The translations under genes and the position numbers were made by a program. A stretch of 64,000 nucleotides of DNA from positions 372,001 to 436,000 of the forward strand of contig NZ_UTIQ01000199.1 in NCBI RefSeq assembly GCF_900582625.1. Direction: 5' to 3'. Shown piece by piece: positions 35,220 to 44,627 of this stretch; the first letter of the stretch is position 1, and each line of letters starts with the position of its first letter. The notes under the pieces are model-generated. The model was not told the origin of the DNA. It ran no database searches and was given only the letters and a program-made list of their open reading frames with translations. The DNA comes from Pseudomonas viridiflava. Lineage in GTDB: Bacteria; Pseudomonadota; Gammaproteobacteria; Pseudomonadales; Pseudomonadaceae.

Positions 35220-36899
35220 TTAGAACGTGGTCTTGACGGAGAAGGCCAGGTAATCCCGGTCTTTCAACGATTGCTTGAAGTTGAACTGGCTCTGGGCGTC
35301 GAGGTTGGTGTCGTCGGCGCCGTAGAAATGGGTGTAGGTGAGCCCGGCGGTCACGCGGTCCAGGTAGGTGGCGGTGATGCCAATGTTCATGTCGCCGCCA
35401 CGGTTGGGGCCGAACGAGCTGACCACCGCCGACTTGCCCAGCGGGAAATAGCTCACGCCGATGGGAATGGAGATATCCACTCCGGAGAAAAATTGGCGGT
35501 AAGTCGGCGTGTACACCACTTTGAAACCCAGTCCGTCGTCGGTGGCGTCCGGGTCGAGGGCGGCGCGGTTTTTGGTGACGTTGAGCAGGCGGTTCCAGGC
35601 AATCTCGCCTACCAGACCAGACTCACGGGCAATGAAGTTAGGCCCGAAAGAAGCCAGCACGTTGAGGTTGACGTGGGCGGTGCGGCCGACCGCGTAGAGC
35701 GCGTCGTCATCGTTGTCGGCTTCCACGCCAGGCCCAATCGTCACGCCGTTGGAAACCAGCGGCATGTTCCAGCGCAGCGAGGCTTCACCGGCAAAGCTGT
35801 ACTCATCCACCGTGGTGGCGAAGCTGGCGCCCAATGCGCGGATCTTCTCCGGATACACCCAGTAGAACTCGCCGATTTTGCCGCTGGCGAAATCCGGCGT
35901 GCCGGTGCCGGGCTTGAGGTACAGCTTCGGCGTTTTGTCGTGGTACTGAATGGCGTACAGGCCGTACTCCACGGTTTCGGCGCTGTACTTCAGCTGCAAG
36001 CCGCCCTGCCCCGAGTCTTTCGCGTCTTTGTCTTTGCCGTGGTAGAACGCCCTCGGGCTGGCTGGATTGCCGCCCGCACCCGTCGGGAATGGCGCGCCGA
36101 CCACCAGGCGTTCGTTGCCTTCACCGAGGACGTCGCTGGTGGAGAAATAGCTACCGGAAGCTGGCAGCCGCGTTTCCTCCCATTGCAGCTGGTAAAAAGC
36201 ACCAACCGACACGTCATCGGTGAGTTGGTATGTACCAGAGAGCTGATTGACCGGCCGGGTGATTTCCTTGAACTGGGTGTTGGGCACCGACTGCGCTTTC
36301 ACCACGTCCACCGGCGCCATGCCGCCGGCAATACCGTTGGCGCCGAAGAACAGGCTTTCGCCCCAGATCAGACCGTGACGCCCCGCCCGCAGCGACAGCG
36401 AGCGGTCGACCAGGTCGCCGTTCCAGTACACGAAGGCATCCAGCAATTCGCCATCGCCGCCGTGCAGGTGGCGGGTGTCGTCGGTGAATTCGTCATACGC
36501 CACCGAACGCTGGTTGCTGCGGGCCGGGTTGTCGTTGTCGTTATTGCTTTGGTATTCGGTGTCATACCAGGCCGCGCCGCTCAGGCGGGCGCCGACGTTC
36601 TGGAAAGACATATCCAGTTCGGAAAGGATATCTAGGCGGTTGGAGATCAGGCCTTTTTCGAAATTGCGATCCCCGTCGTCCTGGTTGCGGGCAACGGTGC
36701 TTTCGCTGAGCTTGTGGCTCGGGTCTTGAGTACGCCAGGCGGCACTGTATTTGGCAGTGTTATCCCAACGCAAATTGAAGTCGGGATTGCCGGTATCGAC
36801 TTGAAACGCCTGCGCGACGGGCAACCCCAGCACTAAGCTGGCAGCCATCGTCAGAGTGAAAGGTGCGCACCGCAAGGCCGCAGTTTTGCGAGTAGCCAT
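35220..36899 (-). CDS. DUF1302 outer-membrane protein, copy 1
   Basis: The 559-residue product has a signal peptide (residues 1-31, ending 'AQA'), long stretches of alternating hydrophobic residues, and a C-terminal Phe ('FSVKTTF'), all typical of an outer-membrane beta-barrel. 'RWDNTAKYSAAWR' near the mature N-terminus and 'LRAGRHGLIWGESLFFGANGIAGGMAP' are DUF1302 hallmarks. The family is considered a channel for hydrophobic substrates, related in role to FadL. It is the first gene of the leftward DUF1302-DUF1329-YCF48-MMPL group; the 850-bp region to its right should contain the promoter. Confidence 0.92.
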   Translation of the reverse strand: MATRKTAALRCAPFTLTMAASLVLGLPVAQAFQVDTGNPDFNLRWDNTAKYSAAWRTQDPSHKLSESTVARNQDDGDRNFEKGLISNRLDILSELDMSFQNVGARLSGAAWYDTEYQSNNDNDNPARSNQRSVAYDEFTDDTRHLHGGDGELLDAFVYWNGDLVDRSLSLRAGRHGLIWGESLFFGANGIAGGMAPVDVVKAQSVPNTQFKEITRPVNQLSGTYQLTDDVSVGAFYQLQWEETRLPASGSYFSTSDVLGEGNERLVVGAPFPTGAGGNPASPRAFYHGKDKDAKDSGQGGLQLKYSAETVEYGLYAIQYHDKTPKLYLKPGTGTPDFASGKIGEFYWVYPEKIRALGASFATTVDEYSFAGEASLRWNMPLVSNGVTIGPGVEADNDDDALYAVGRTAHVNLNVLASFGPNFIARESGLVGEIAWNRLLNVTKNRAALDPDATDDGLGFKVVYTPTYRQFFSGVDISIPIGVSYFPLGKSAVVSSFGPNRGGDMNIGITATYLDRVTAGLTYTHFYGADDTNLDAQSQFNFKQSLKDRDYLAFSVKTTF

Positions 36900-37748
36900 C
36901 TATGTAACCCTCTTTATTATTTTTGTTCGTGTCAGCACTTTTTAATCACCCGCCTAGCCCAAGGCTCGACGCGGCTTTCCCTGCACACCGAGCGCGCGTT
37001 GTTGCTGCACGCGTGCCCGCCCGATGTGCTCAGATAGATCTGCTAGGAGAAAAAAGGGGCTGCAGCCGAACGAGAGCCGGGGAAGGCTTTATCGGAGAGC
37101 CCCAAAAAAGTTGTTCGCTTGCATGAGGAAATGGCAGCCAACGTTGCGCCTCGAACACGCTCCACTTTGCAAATACTGGAGGGCTCGGGAAACGGGCTTG
37201 CTTCGGCGCCGCGGCGAGGGTTTTCGGCATAGAAAAACCGGGCAACCGGGGCGAGCACACAGGAAGTTTTCACGGAAAAACTAGCGTCCAAACGAGAGGA
37301 CGGCTGCATGGATTCTTTGTTCATTATTAGCTCCACGTTCCTACGATCAGTTGGCGTTCCTGATCAAAATCAGGACCACCGATGTCGTGTTGGGAGGGAG
37401 CTTGTAGGAATTGGATGAGGTTGGGAAATCGCTTGTAGGGATGTGATGTATCGCTGAAAGCGGTAGCTGGCGGACTTCAGATTGGGCATTTTTGCAGAGG
37501 TGTTTAAGCTCCGAATTCGGGCGAGCTAAGGCGGCAAGCGGCGAAAAAAAACAACGGAAATCCGCTTGCTCCGAAGCGGTGCTCTCAACAGGATTTCGGT
37601 TACCAATACTTTCTATCGGTTCGTGCCAGCCGAAGGCCAACTAGCGCAGAGACCTCAGGATTCATCTGTAGCTACAGCTTCTGCCGGTCAGAAGCTGAGC
37701 TTTATATCCGGAGAATAAAATGCTTCCCCCTTCCCCTTTTGTCCAACG
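36900..37748. other. Control region, 850 bp, no supported gene
   Basis: Several short frames exist (for example 37043-37336) but none has a recognisable product. The region should hold the promoter of the leftward transport group. It contains a stem-loop at 37676-37696 (AGCTTCTG/CAGAAGCT, loop CCGGT) close to the end of the LysR gene and a 10-bp palindrome TGTAGCTACA at 37668-37677. I see no convincing sigma54 site. Confidence 0.45.
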
Positions 37749-38642
37749 TTACAACCGGTGATGTTCAATGAGAAAGTCCACGAACACACGCACCCTTATC
37801 GGCATTGCCGGGCCGCCTACAAATACGGCGTGAATCGGCTCGCGGTCGCCGGGATTCCAGGTTTGCAGCAGCGGTATCAGTGCGCCGCGCTTTAGATCTT
37901 CGCTCACGCTGAACTCTCCGATACGCGCAACGCCGGCCCCGAGTCGTGCGAGTTGGGCCAGCGCCTCGCCACTGCTGCATTCGATATTGCCGCTGACTTT
38001 CAGGGAAAATTCTTTTGCGTCGCGCACGAACGCCCAGTTGGGTTCGGCACGGCGGAAGTTGAAGCGCAGGCAGTTGTGCCGCAGCAAATCTTCCGGTTCC
38101 TGAGGCATGCCATAGCGCTCTAGATAATCGGGCGAGGCCACGACCACTTGGCCGGTGTCGCCAATTTTACGCGCGGTAAGTGGGCTGTCCGGCAGATGGC
38201 CAAAACGCACCGCCACGTCGGCCTGGCCTCCAAGGATGTCGACCACTTCGTCTCCCAGGGTGAGGTCGACGACGATGTTCGGGTAGCGCGCGCTGAATGC
38301 CGCCACCAGAGGAACGATGGCCATCCGCCCGTGACCGAGGGCGGCGCTGACCCGTAAGCGGCCTCTGGGAACGCTCTGGTCGGCGATGGCTTCTTCAACT
38401 TCGGCCATGTCGGCCAGTATGCGCCGCGCCCCGCGCAGGTAAGCCTCGCCCTCGGCGGTAAAGGTGATGGCGCGGGTGGTGCGCAACAGCAAGCGGGTGC
38501 CAAGCCGCTGTTCGGTGCGCGCGATGATCCGGCTGACCGCCGAGGGCGTCATCCCCAACGCGCGCGCGGCCGCCGATAGGCTACCTTCCTGCGCAACCGT
38601 GGCGAACACGCTCATTTCACCAGACCTGCCGTTGTCGTCCAT
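37749..38642 (-). CDS. LysR-type regulator, divergent from MFS exporter
   Basis: The 297-residue product has a standard LysR winged helix at residues 10-70 ('FATVAQEGSLSAAARALGMTPSAVSRIIARTEQRLG') and a full effector domain ('RLRVSAALGHGRMAIVPLVAAF'). It belongs by pattern to the large DsdC/CrgA-like group of LysR regulators that often flank MFS exporters. It is divergent from the MFS gene at 38737, with a 94-bp shared promoter region. It most probably controls that exporter and itself. No link to the catabolic genes is evident. Confidence 0.9.
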   Translation of the reverse strand: MDDNGRSGEMSVFATVAQEGSLSAAARALGMTPSAVSRIIARTEQRLGTRLLLRTTRAITFTAEGEAYLRGARRILADMAEVEEAIADQSVPRGRLRVSAALGHGRMAIVPLVAAFSARYPNIVVDLTLGDEVVDILGGQADVAVRFGHLPDSPLTARKIGDTGQVVVASPDYLERYGMPQEPEDLLRHNCLRFNFRRAEPNWAFVRDAKEFSLKVSGNIECSSGEALAQLARLGAGVARIGEFSVSEDLKRGALIPLLQTWNPGDREPIHAVFVGGPAMPIRVRVFVDFLIEHHRL

Positions 38643-38736
38643 TTGTGCTCCGCACGCAAAGGTGCTTGCCGGAAAAGCGATCTACCGCCTTCAAAGGCTT
38701 GATCGTAGCATTCGCGGCATAGATAAGGAGCCTCTC

Positions 38737-39903
38737 ATGCGTATCAATCCACCGCTTGTAGCACTCGCCATTGGTGCGTTCGGCATCGGCGTTACCGAGT
38801 TCGCCCCAATGGGCATGTTGCCGGGTATCGCGAGCGATCTCGGCGTTTCCATTCCTGCCGCTGGCCTGCTGGTCAGCGCGTACGCGCTCGGCGTATTGCT
38901 CGGCGCGCCGCTGATGACGCTGACCACCGGCCGAATTCCACGGCGCTACCTGCTGATCGGGCTGATGGCGATTTTCACCCTTGGCAACCTGATGTCCGCC
39001 CTGGCGACCGATTACTACAGCCTGATGGTTGCGAGGGTGGTCACTTCGCTGAACCACGGTGCGTTCTTTGGCGTTGGTTCCGTCGTCGCCGCCAGCGTGG
39101 TCGCTCCTGAAAAGCGCGCCGGGGCGGTTGCGGCGATGTTCATGGGCCTGACGCTCGCCACCATCGGCGGTGTGCCGCTGGCTGCCTGGTTTGGTGAATT
39201 GCTCGGCTGGCGCACAGCATTTTGGGGAATTACAGGCCTTGGCGTGCTGGCCATGGCCGCATTGTGGTTCGCCTTGCCCAACGTGCCGGCGCCAAAAAGC
39301 GTCGGTGTGATGGCCGAAATTCAGGCGCTGGGCCGTGGCCCGGTGCTGGGGGCGTTGGCCCTGACCGTGGTTGGCTCAAGTGCGATGTTCACCGTGTTCA
39401 CCTATATCGCGCCGATTCTCAGCAGCGAAACCCACGCGTCCACCGCCTTTATCACTGCCATGCTGGTGCTGTACGGCGTGGGGCTCACGTTGGGCAACGT
39501 GTGGGGCGGCAAGGCCGCCGACCGCTCGATAGACCGCACCCTGATCGTGTCGCTGAGCGTGCTGATTGTTGTACTGCTGGCGTTCACGGTACTGATGCGC
39601 TGGCCGCTGCCGGCTGCCGTGGCCATTTTGATTTGGGGTATTGCCAGCTTCGCCATCGTGCCGCCGCTGCAAATGCGCGTGATGGAGGCCGCCAAGGGCG
39701 CACCCAACCTGGCCTCGGCGGTAAATATCGGCGCCTTCAACTTCGGCAATGCAATTGGTGCTGCGTTGGGCGGCGCAGTGATCAACGCGGGATTGGGTTA
39801 TCCGGCGATTTCGCTGGCTGGTGCGGTGATGGCGGCGCTGGGGCTGATGATGGTGTTGGGGTTTGCCTGGCGCGCTAGAACGGTTACCGCTGCCGTGGTG
39901 TGA
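38737..39903 (+). CDS. MFS transporter, DHA1/AraJ-like
   Basis: The 388-residue product has twelve hydrophobic segments. 'FAPMGMLPGIASDLGVSIPAAGLLVSAYALGVLLGAP' shows the motif of the DHA1 exporters AraJ and YdhP, and 'GGKAADRSIDRT' is the second-half MFS loop. The start at 38737 is preceded by AAGGAG and gives the usual length; the longer frame overlaps the divergent LysR gene. It probably exports small organic molecules, for example sugars, drugs or pathway intermediates. A perfect 13-bp inverted repeat follows at 39957-39996. Confidence 0.9.
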   Translation: MRINPPLVALAIGAFGIGVTEFAPMGMLPGIASDLGVSIPAAGLLVSAYALGVLLGAPLMTLTTGRIPRRYLLIGLMAIFTLGNLMSALATDYYSLMVARVVTSLNHGAFFGVGSVVAASVVAPEKRAGAVAAMFMGLTLATIGGVPLAAWFGELLGWRTAFWGITGLGVLAMAALWFALPNVPAPKSVGVMAEIQALGRGPVLGALALTVVGSSAMFTVFTYIAPILSSETHASTAFITAMLVLYGVGLTLGNVWGGKAADRSIDRTLIVSLSVLIVVLLAFTVLMRWPLPAAVAILIWGIASFAIVPPLQMRVMEAAKGAPNLASAVNIGAFNFGNAIGAALGGAVINAGLGYPAISLAGAVMAALGLMMVLGFAWRARTVTAAVV

Positions 39904-39956
39904 GGGCCGCTTGGGTTCGATAGGTGCTGTTGGTCCCATGGATAGGTGGCGGCTTC

Positions 39957-39996
39957 TGGCCGATAGCGGCCGTTTGAGACAGCCCGCTATCGGCCA
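39957..39996. repeat. Perfect 13-bp inverted repeat
   Basis: TGGCCGATAGCGG (39957-39969) and CCGCTATCGGCCA (39984-39996) flank 14 bases. There is no T tract. A related degenerate copy (CCGATAGCTTCCAG...TTGGCCGAAAGCGG) lies near 45648-45692, suggesting a dispersed intergenic repeat. Confidence 0.6.
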
Positions 39997-40214
39997 ATTC
40001 AGTCATTGAACGTACCGGGTAACCGCCCGTTATAGATAAAACCCGCACCTTTCATTCTTTGATCGTCAGCAACTGGCTGAAGGGAAACCGATCGCCGATT
40101 ACAAATGCGATGGCCGAAAAAATCCAGATTTTGTCCGCGGCTCTACTCGAAGCCGTACGGAGAATGCTGCTTCCATAGGTGCCGGGGTAATTCACCCTGG
40201 CAGAGCAGATAACA

Positions 40215-42011
40215 ATGAAAAAAATTACTGCGTTAGTAGTGGCGTGGGGCTGTGTCGCGGCCTCACACGAAGTTTGCGCATTCGCGTTTGAGCCTCCTGT
40301 GGAGGACTTGCAGGCATCCTTGGATAGCGTGATCGAATACTCGGCGATGTACCGAACGGCCAGGCAGGAACGCATTGTGCGGGACGGTCAGAACCTTTTC
40401 GCCAACGCCAACGATGGCAGCGAATATTACAGCCGTGGACTGGTTTCCAACGCGTTCAAGATCACCTCCGAACTCAGCCTGAAAATGGACGATGACGGTT
40501 TGTTCCTGAGGGGCAGTGCGTGGTACGACACCCAGCTTATGGATAAAAAGCCAAGCGGCGGAAGCTTTGCGCTGAACAACACGGACAGCAGCGAGCGCTA
40601 CCCATCGGACCTGAAAAATCGCTTTGGCCAAGGCGCGCGATTGCTCGATGCCTATGTATATGGCAATCGCGATATCGGCGATGTGCCGGTTAACCTGCGC
40701 GTCGGCCGTCAGGTCATCAACTGGGGCGAAGGGCTGTTTTATGCCGATGGCTTGAATGTGGCCAATCCGGTGGATGTGGGTCGTATTGTGTTGCCGGGGG
40801 CGAGTCTGAAAGAGGCATTGTTGCCGACCAATATGATCTCGTTCCAGGCGGGTCTGACCGACAGCGTCAGCCTCGAAGGCTTCTACGGTCTGGAGTGGCG
40901 CCGCAACGAGGTGATGCCGACCGGCGCGTTTCTCAACGACACCGATATTTTTGGCAAGGGCACCAACGGCCCAATTATCGACTTGCGCGACCAGTTGACC
41001 GAGGCCGGTATTCCGCTGGAGCTTGTGCCCGGCGTGAACGGGGTGGACGGCGTCGTCGCGGGCCTACGCTACCGCAGTGATCGTGACGCCCGCGACGACG
41101 GTCAATTTGGATTAGCCCTGCGCTTCATGGCCGAGGAAATGGCCAATACCGAGTTCAGCCTGTACTACCTGAACTATCACAGCAAAGTGCCGTTCCTTTC
41201 CGTCCAGCCGGGAAGATCGTTTGGATGCAGCGCGGGCGGCGGCGGACGGTTTGCTGGACTCTGCGGCCTTGCTGGCGCGGTTGACCCTGCAAGCGTGCCG
41301 CTGGTGGACGGCCTGGTGCTTCTCGACACCTCGGCGTACGACCTTGTGTATCCGGAAGACATTCGCCTGTTTGGCTTTACCGCCTCCGGCAACGTCGGCG
41401 ACACAAACCTCGGCTTCGAGCTGACCTACCGTCCCAACGCGCCCATCGAACCGTCAATGAGCTATGAGCTTGAGCAACTGGCCAACGGTGCGCTGCTCGG
41501 TGGAGGCGCGTCGGGTGTGCCCATCGATCTCGGCGTATTCGGCACTGCTGGCACCGATGCAATCGATCTGTACAAGCGCAAGGAACTGTTCACCAGTTCG
41601 GTGTCGGTGGTGCATGCGTTCGGTCCCAGCGTGGGGCTTGATGCGCTCTACCTGGTTGGTGAAGTCGCGGCCAACTACGTGCCGGGCAGCTACACCAGCA
41701 CGCCGAACTACGCATACCTGTCACCGTTCGCGTGGGGCTACACGATGAGTCTTTCCGGGACCATTGAGGGCGTGCTCCCAGGCATCGATTTACTCCCCGG
41801 CCTCACCTTTCGAGAGGATGTCAGCGGTACCTCGCCGGCCCTCAATGAAAACTTCATTGAGGGGCGTAAATCCTCAACCGTTGAAATCGGCGCGCAGTAC
41901 GGCGAAAGCCTGAACGGCAAGCTCGCGTACACGGCGTTTTGGGGCGCGCGAAAAGACAACCCGTTAATTGACCGCGACAACATTGCGCTGAACGTTTCCT
42001 ACTCCTTCTAA
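40215..42011 (+). CDS. DUF1302 outer-membrane protein, copy 2
   Basis: The 598-residue product has a signal peptide (residues 1-23), beta-barrel composition and a C-terminal aromatic ('LNVSYSF'). 'LDSVIEYSAMYRTARQ', 'SELSLKMDDDGLFLRGSAWYDTQ' and 'NLRVGRQVINWGEGLFYADGLN' match DUF1302. It shares the core with copy 1 at 35220-36899 but is longer, with a glycine-rich loop around residues 335-355 ('GCSAGGGGRFAGLCG') containing two Cys that could form a disulfide. It starts a rightward group with DUF1329, a serine hydrolase and an AraC regulator, so it probably imports a different hydrophobic ester. Confidence 0.92.
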   Translation: MKKITALVVAWGCVAASHEVCAFAFEPPVEDLQASLDSVIEYSAMYRTARQERIVRDGQNLFANANDGSEYYSRGLVSNAFKITSELSLKMDDDGLFLRGSAWYDTQLMDKKPSGGSFALNNTDSSERYPSDLKNRFGQGARLLDAYVYGNRDIGDVPVNLRVGRQVINWGEGLFYADGLNVANPVDVGRIVLPGASLKEALLPTNMISFQAGLTDSVSLEGFYGLEWRRNEVMPTGAFLNDTDIFGKGTNGPIIDLRDQLTEAGIPLELVPGVNGVDGVVAGLRYRSDRDARDDGQFGLALRFMAEEMANTEFSLYYLNYHSKVPFLSVQPGRSFGCSAGGGGRFAGLCGLAGAVDPASVPLVDGLVLLDTSAYDLVYPEDIRLFGFTASGNVGDTNLGFELTYRPNAPIEPSMSYELEQLANGALLGGGASGVPIDLGVFGTAGTDAIDLYKRKELFTSSVSVVHAFGPSVGLDALYLVGEVAANYVPGSYTSTPNYAYLSPFAWGYTMSLSGTIEGVLPGIDLLPGLTFREDVSGTSPALNENFIEGRKSSTVEIGAQYGESLNGKLAYTAFWGARKDNPLIDRDNIALNVSYSF

Positions 42012-42023
42012 GCAGGTTCATCC

Positions 42024-43382
42024 ATGACACTTTTACGCTGCGGTTTCGCTGGCGCGCTGTTCTGCGCCCTGGTACCCACCGGGGTTTTCGCGAAAGTTGG
42101 CGCCGAACAGGCCAGTCACTTGAAGACCGATCTCACACCCTTTGGCGCCGAGCGCGCCGGTGATGCCGCCAACGGCATCCCGGCGTGGTCGGGTGGGCTA
42201 CAGGTGCCCCCTGCCAGCTACAAAGGGCCGGGCAGTTTCCACGCCGATCCGTTTGCGGACCAGAAGCCAACGCTGGTCATCAACGCGGCCAACCGCAAGC
42301 AATATGGCGAGCACTTGAGCGAAGGCGTGCAAGCCTTACTAGCTTCTTATCCCGACAGTTTCAAACTCCCGGTTTACCAGACCGAGCGCACGTTTGCGGC
42401 GCCGGAAGCGGTGTATGCGAACACGTTCAACAACGCGCTGAATGCCGAGCTGGTCGAGAGTGGAAACGGTTTCGCACATGCCTACGGCGGCATTCCGTTT
42501 CCCATTCCCCAGAACGGTTCCGAGGCCATCTGGAACCATATCGCACGCTGGCAGGGGCATTACTTTTTCGACATCGCCACCACCGCGATCGTCCGTGCCA
42601 ACGGCAGCTACTCGAACTTTCGCGAGCAAAGTCAGTACCTGTCCAACTACTACGCCGAAGGCAAGACGGCCAACACGTTGGGCAACCTGATGTTTCGCTA
42701 CCTCAACGTGGTGCTGCCGCCGTCTCGCTCGGCGGGAGAGGCGTTGCTGGTTCACGAGTCAATCGACCAGGTTGAAATGCCGCGCATGGCCTGGAGCTAC
42801 CTGCCTGGCCAGCGCCGCGTGCGCCGCGCGCCAAACGTGGCGTACGACAACCCTGTGGACGGTTACGTGAGCGATGACGCCGATATGTTCAACGGCGCGC
42901 CCAATCGCTACGACTGGAAGCTGCTGGGTAAAAAAGTGCTGTATGTGCCTTACAACAATTACCGCCTCAACCAACCGGGCATGCCGCTGGATCAGGTGAT
43001 TCAGAAGGGGCATATCAACCCGGATCTCACCCGCTGGGAATTGCACCGGGTGTGGGTCGTGGAAGCGACCCTTAAACCCGGCGAGCGCCACGCCTATGGC
43101 AAGCGCCGTTTCTACCTGGACGAAGACAGTTGGGCAGCGCTGGTTTCAGAAAGCTATGACGCGCGTGGCCAGCTCTGGCGAGTCAACCTGGCTTTCACCA
43201 AAGAGGCGTACGAGGTGCCAGTGCTGATGACCGAAGCAAATAGCTTTCACGATCTCATCAGCCGCGAATACACCGTGCTGGGCCTGCGCAGCCAGGAGAA
43301 AAACCCACGCCAATTCCATCTTCCGGCACCCGCCGACAGCTACTGGCAGCCGGCCAACCTTCGCCGCATGGGCACCAACTAA
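42024..43382 (+). CDS. DUF1329 exported protein, copy 2
   Basis: The 452-residue product has a signal peptide (residues 1-23, ending 'VFA'). It shares with copy 1 the motifs 'LTPFGAERAGDAANGIPAWSGG', 'YGGIPFPIPQNGSEAIWNH', 'LPGQRRVRRAPN', 'WKLLGKKVLYVPYNNY' and 'WELHRVWVVEATL'. It follows its DUF1302 partner by 12 bases, the same spacing as in copy 1 but in reverse gene order and opposite strand. A carrier function between the outer-membrane channel and later enzymes or transporters is the usual inference. Confidence 0.92.
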   Translation: MTLLRCGFAGALFCALVPTGVFAKVGAEQASHLKTDLTPFGAERAGDAANGIPAWSGGLQVPPASYKGPGSFHADPFADQKPTLVINAANRKQYGEHLSEGVQALLASYPDSFKLPVYQTERTFAAPEAVYANTFNNALNAELVESGNGFAHAYGGIPFPIPQNGSEAIWNHIARWQGHYFFDIATTAIVRANGSYSNFREQSQYLSNYYAEGKTANTLGNLMFRYLNVVLPPSRSAGEALLVHESIDQVEMPRMAWSYLPGQRRVRRAPNVAYDNPVDGYVSDDADMFNGAPNRYDWKLLGKKVLYVPYNNYRLNQPGMPLDQVIQKGHINPDLTRWELHRVWVVEATLKPGERHAYGKRRFYLDEDSWAALVSESYDARGQLWRVNLAFTKEAYEVPVLMTEANSFHDLISREYTVLGLRSQEKNPRQFHLPAPADSYWQPANLRRMGTN

Positions 43383-43391
43383 GGACTCGCA

Positions 43392-44621
43392 ATGAACCGT
43401 ACTGTCCATAAACGCCTGATCGGCGTAGCAATTGTCGCTGTGGTGCTGATCGCAGCCGTTATTTTTGGCCAGCAAGCCTATCGACTGTGGAAATTCACCA
43501 CCATTTTCGCCCCGGAGAAAATCGTTACCAACTTCCGCACCATGCCGAGCATTTTCGATGCACACGAAATTGCCCGTGCAGGTAAACAGATTGCCTGGGC
43601 TGAAGAAAGCAAAGCGCTTCCCACACAGTTCACGTTTGCTGGCAAAGAGGTCGCCATCAACGAGTGGCTGGCGCGCACCGGCACCACCGGCCTGGCGGTG
43701 ATTCATAACGACAAGCTTGCGTATGAGCAGTACTTCCAGGGCTACCAACCACAGAGTCAGGCCATCGCCTGGTCCGTTAGCAAGTCCTTTGTATCGGCGC
43801 TAGCGGGCATTGCCATCGCCGAAGGCGCGATCAAAAATGTGCGCGATCCGGTGACAAATTACGTGCCGGCGTTGAAGGGCAGTGGCTATGACGGCGTCGC
43901 TCTGGAGGATGTGCTGGAAATGTCATCAGGCGTGGCCTTTAACGAGGATTACGCGGACCCCAAAGCCGACATCAACCAACTGGGCGAGGTGTTGGCTTAT
44001 GGCCGTTCGGTGAATCAGTGGGTCGCCGCGTTGAAAAAACGCGACCGCGCTGCCGGCACGCAGCATCACTACATCAGTGTCGATACGCAGGTGGTCGGCA
44101 TGGTAATAACAGCCGCCACGGGAAAGTCGTTGTCGGACTACTTTGCGGAAAAACTATGGTCGCGCCTTGGCCCCGAGTGCGACGCGCATTGGCTTACCGA
44201 CGGGCAGGGCAACGAGCTTGCGTTTGGTGGCCTGACCCTGTGCCTGCGAGACTTCGCCAAGCTCGGCCAGCTTTACCTGCACAACGGCAAAAACGGTGCT
44301 GGCGAACAGGTTGTCCCAGCGGATTGGGTGCAGGCCTCGGTTCATCCGCACAAAGCTCATTTATTGGCAGGCAGGGCACGGGAAGAAGGCCAGCCGATTC
44401 TGGGTTATGGCTATCAGTGGTGGATTCCGCAGAGCAGCGAAGGCGAATATATGGCCATAGGTGTTTACGGTCAGTTCGTATATGTGAACCCGGCGCGCAA
44501 GGTAGTTATCGCCAAGACCTCGGCTTACGCCAATTACAACGACGATGGCATTCGCATGGAGTACGAGTCGGTTGAAGCATTCCGTCGCATCGCACAGCAA
44601 TACAGCGTCAAAGGGGAGTAG
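43392..44621 (+). CDS. Serine beta-lactamase-like hydrolase (esterase/amidase)
   Basis: The 409-residue product has an N-terminal hydrophobic segment (residues 9-26), so it is anchored or exported. It has the class C beta-lactamase/6-aminohexanoate hydrolase fold with S-x-x-K at Ser128-Lys131 ('WSVSKSF'), a 'HHYISVD' segment in place of the Tyr-x-Asn motif, and 'GYGYQWW' late in the sequence. Enzymes of this type act on esters, amide oligomers or D-peptides more often than on antibiotics. It follows DUF1329 by 9 bases and precedes the AraC gene by 6, so it is part of the same transcript and may hydrolyse the imported substrate. Confidence 0.87.
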   Translation: MNRTVHKRLIGVAIVAVVLIAAVIFGQQAYRLWKFTTIFAPEKIVTNFRTMPSIFDAHEIARAGKQIAWAEESKALPTQFTFAGKEVAINEWLARTGTTGLAVIHNDKLAYEQYFQGYQPQSQAIAWSVSKSFVSALAGIAIAEGAIKNVRDPVTNYVPALKGSGYDGVALEDVLEMSSGVAFNEDYADPKADINQLGEVLAYGRSVNQWVAALKKRDRAAGTQHHYISVDTQVVGMVITAATGKSLSDYFAEKLWSRLGPECDAHWLTDGQGNELAFGGLTLCLRDFAKLGQLYLHNGKNGAGEQVVPADWVQASVHPHKAHLLAGRAREEGQPILGYGYQWWIPQSSEGEYMAIGVYGQFVYVNPARKVVIAKTSAYANYNDDGIRMEYESVEAFRRIAQQYSVKGE

Positions 44622-44627
44622 CCGGTA

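Noticed and set aside
33894..36635. 913-codon open frame on the + strand
   Set aside because: It is the antisense shadow of the DUF1329 and DUF1302 genes; its product is rich in His, Val, Arg and Gly with no recognisable family, and both underlying genes have clear motifs, signal peptides and spacing.
37043..37336. Leftward 97-codon ORF in the 850-bp control region
   Set aside because: Composition is low in typical codon bias, there is no ribosome site and no similarity pattern.
37480..37500. Possible sigma54 promoter (TTGGGC...TTGCA-like)
   Set aside because: The distance between the GG and GC dinucleotides is 8 bases instead of 10, so it does not fit the -24/-12 consensus.
43392..44621. 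Beta-lactamase resistance gene
   Set aside because: The SxxK serine hydrolase lacks the usual Tyr-x-Asn, and its operon context points to an esterase or amidase.
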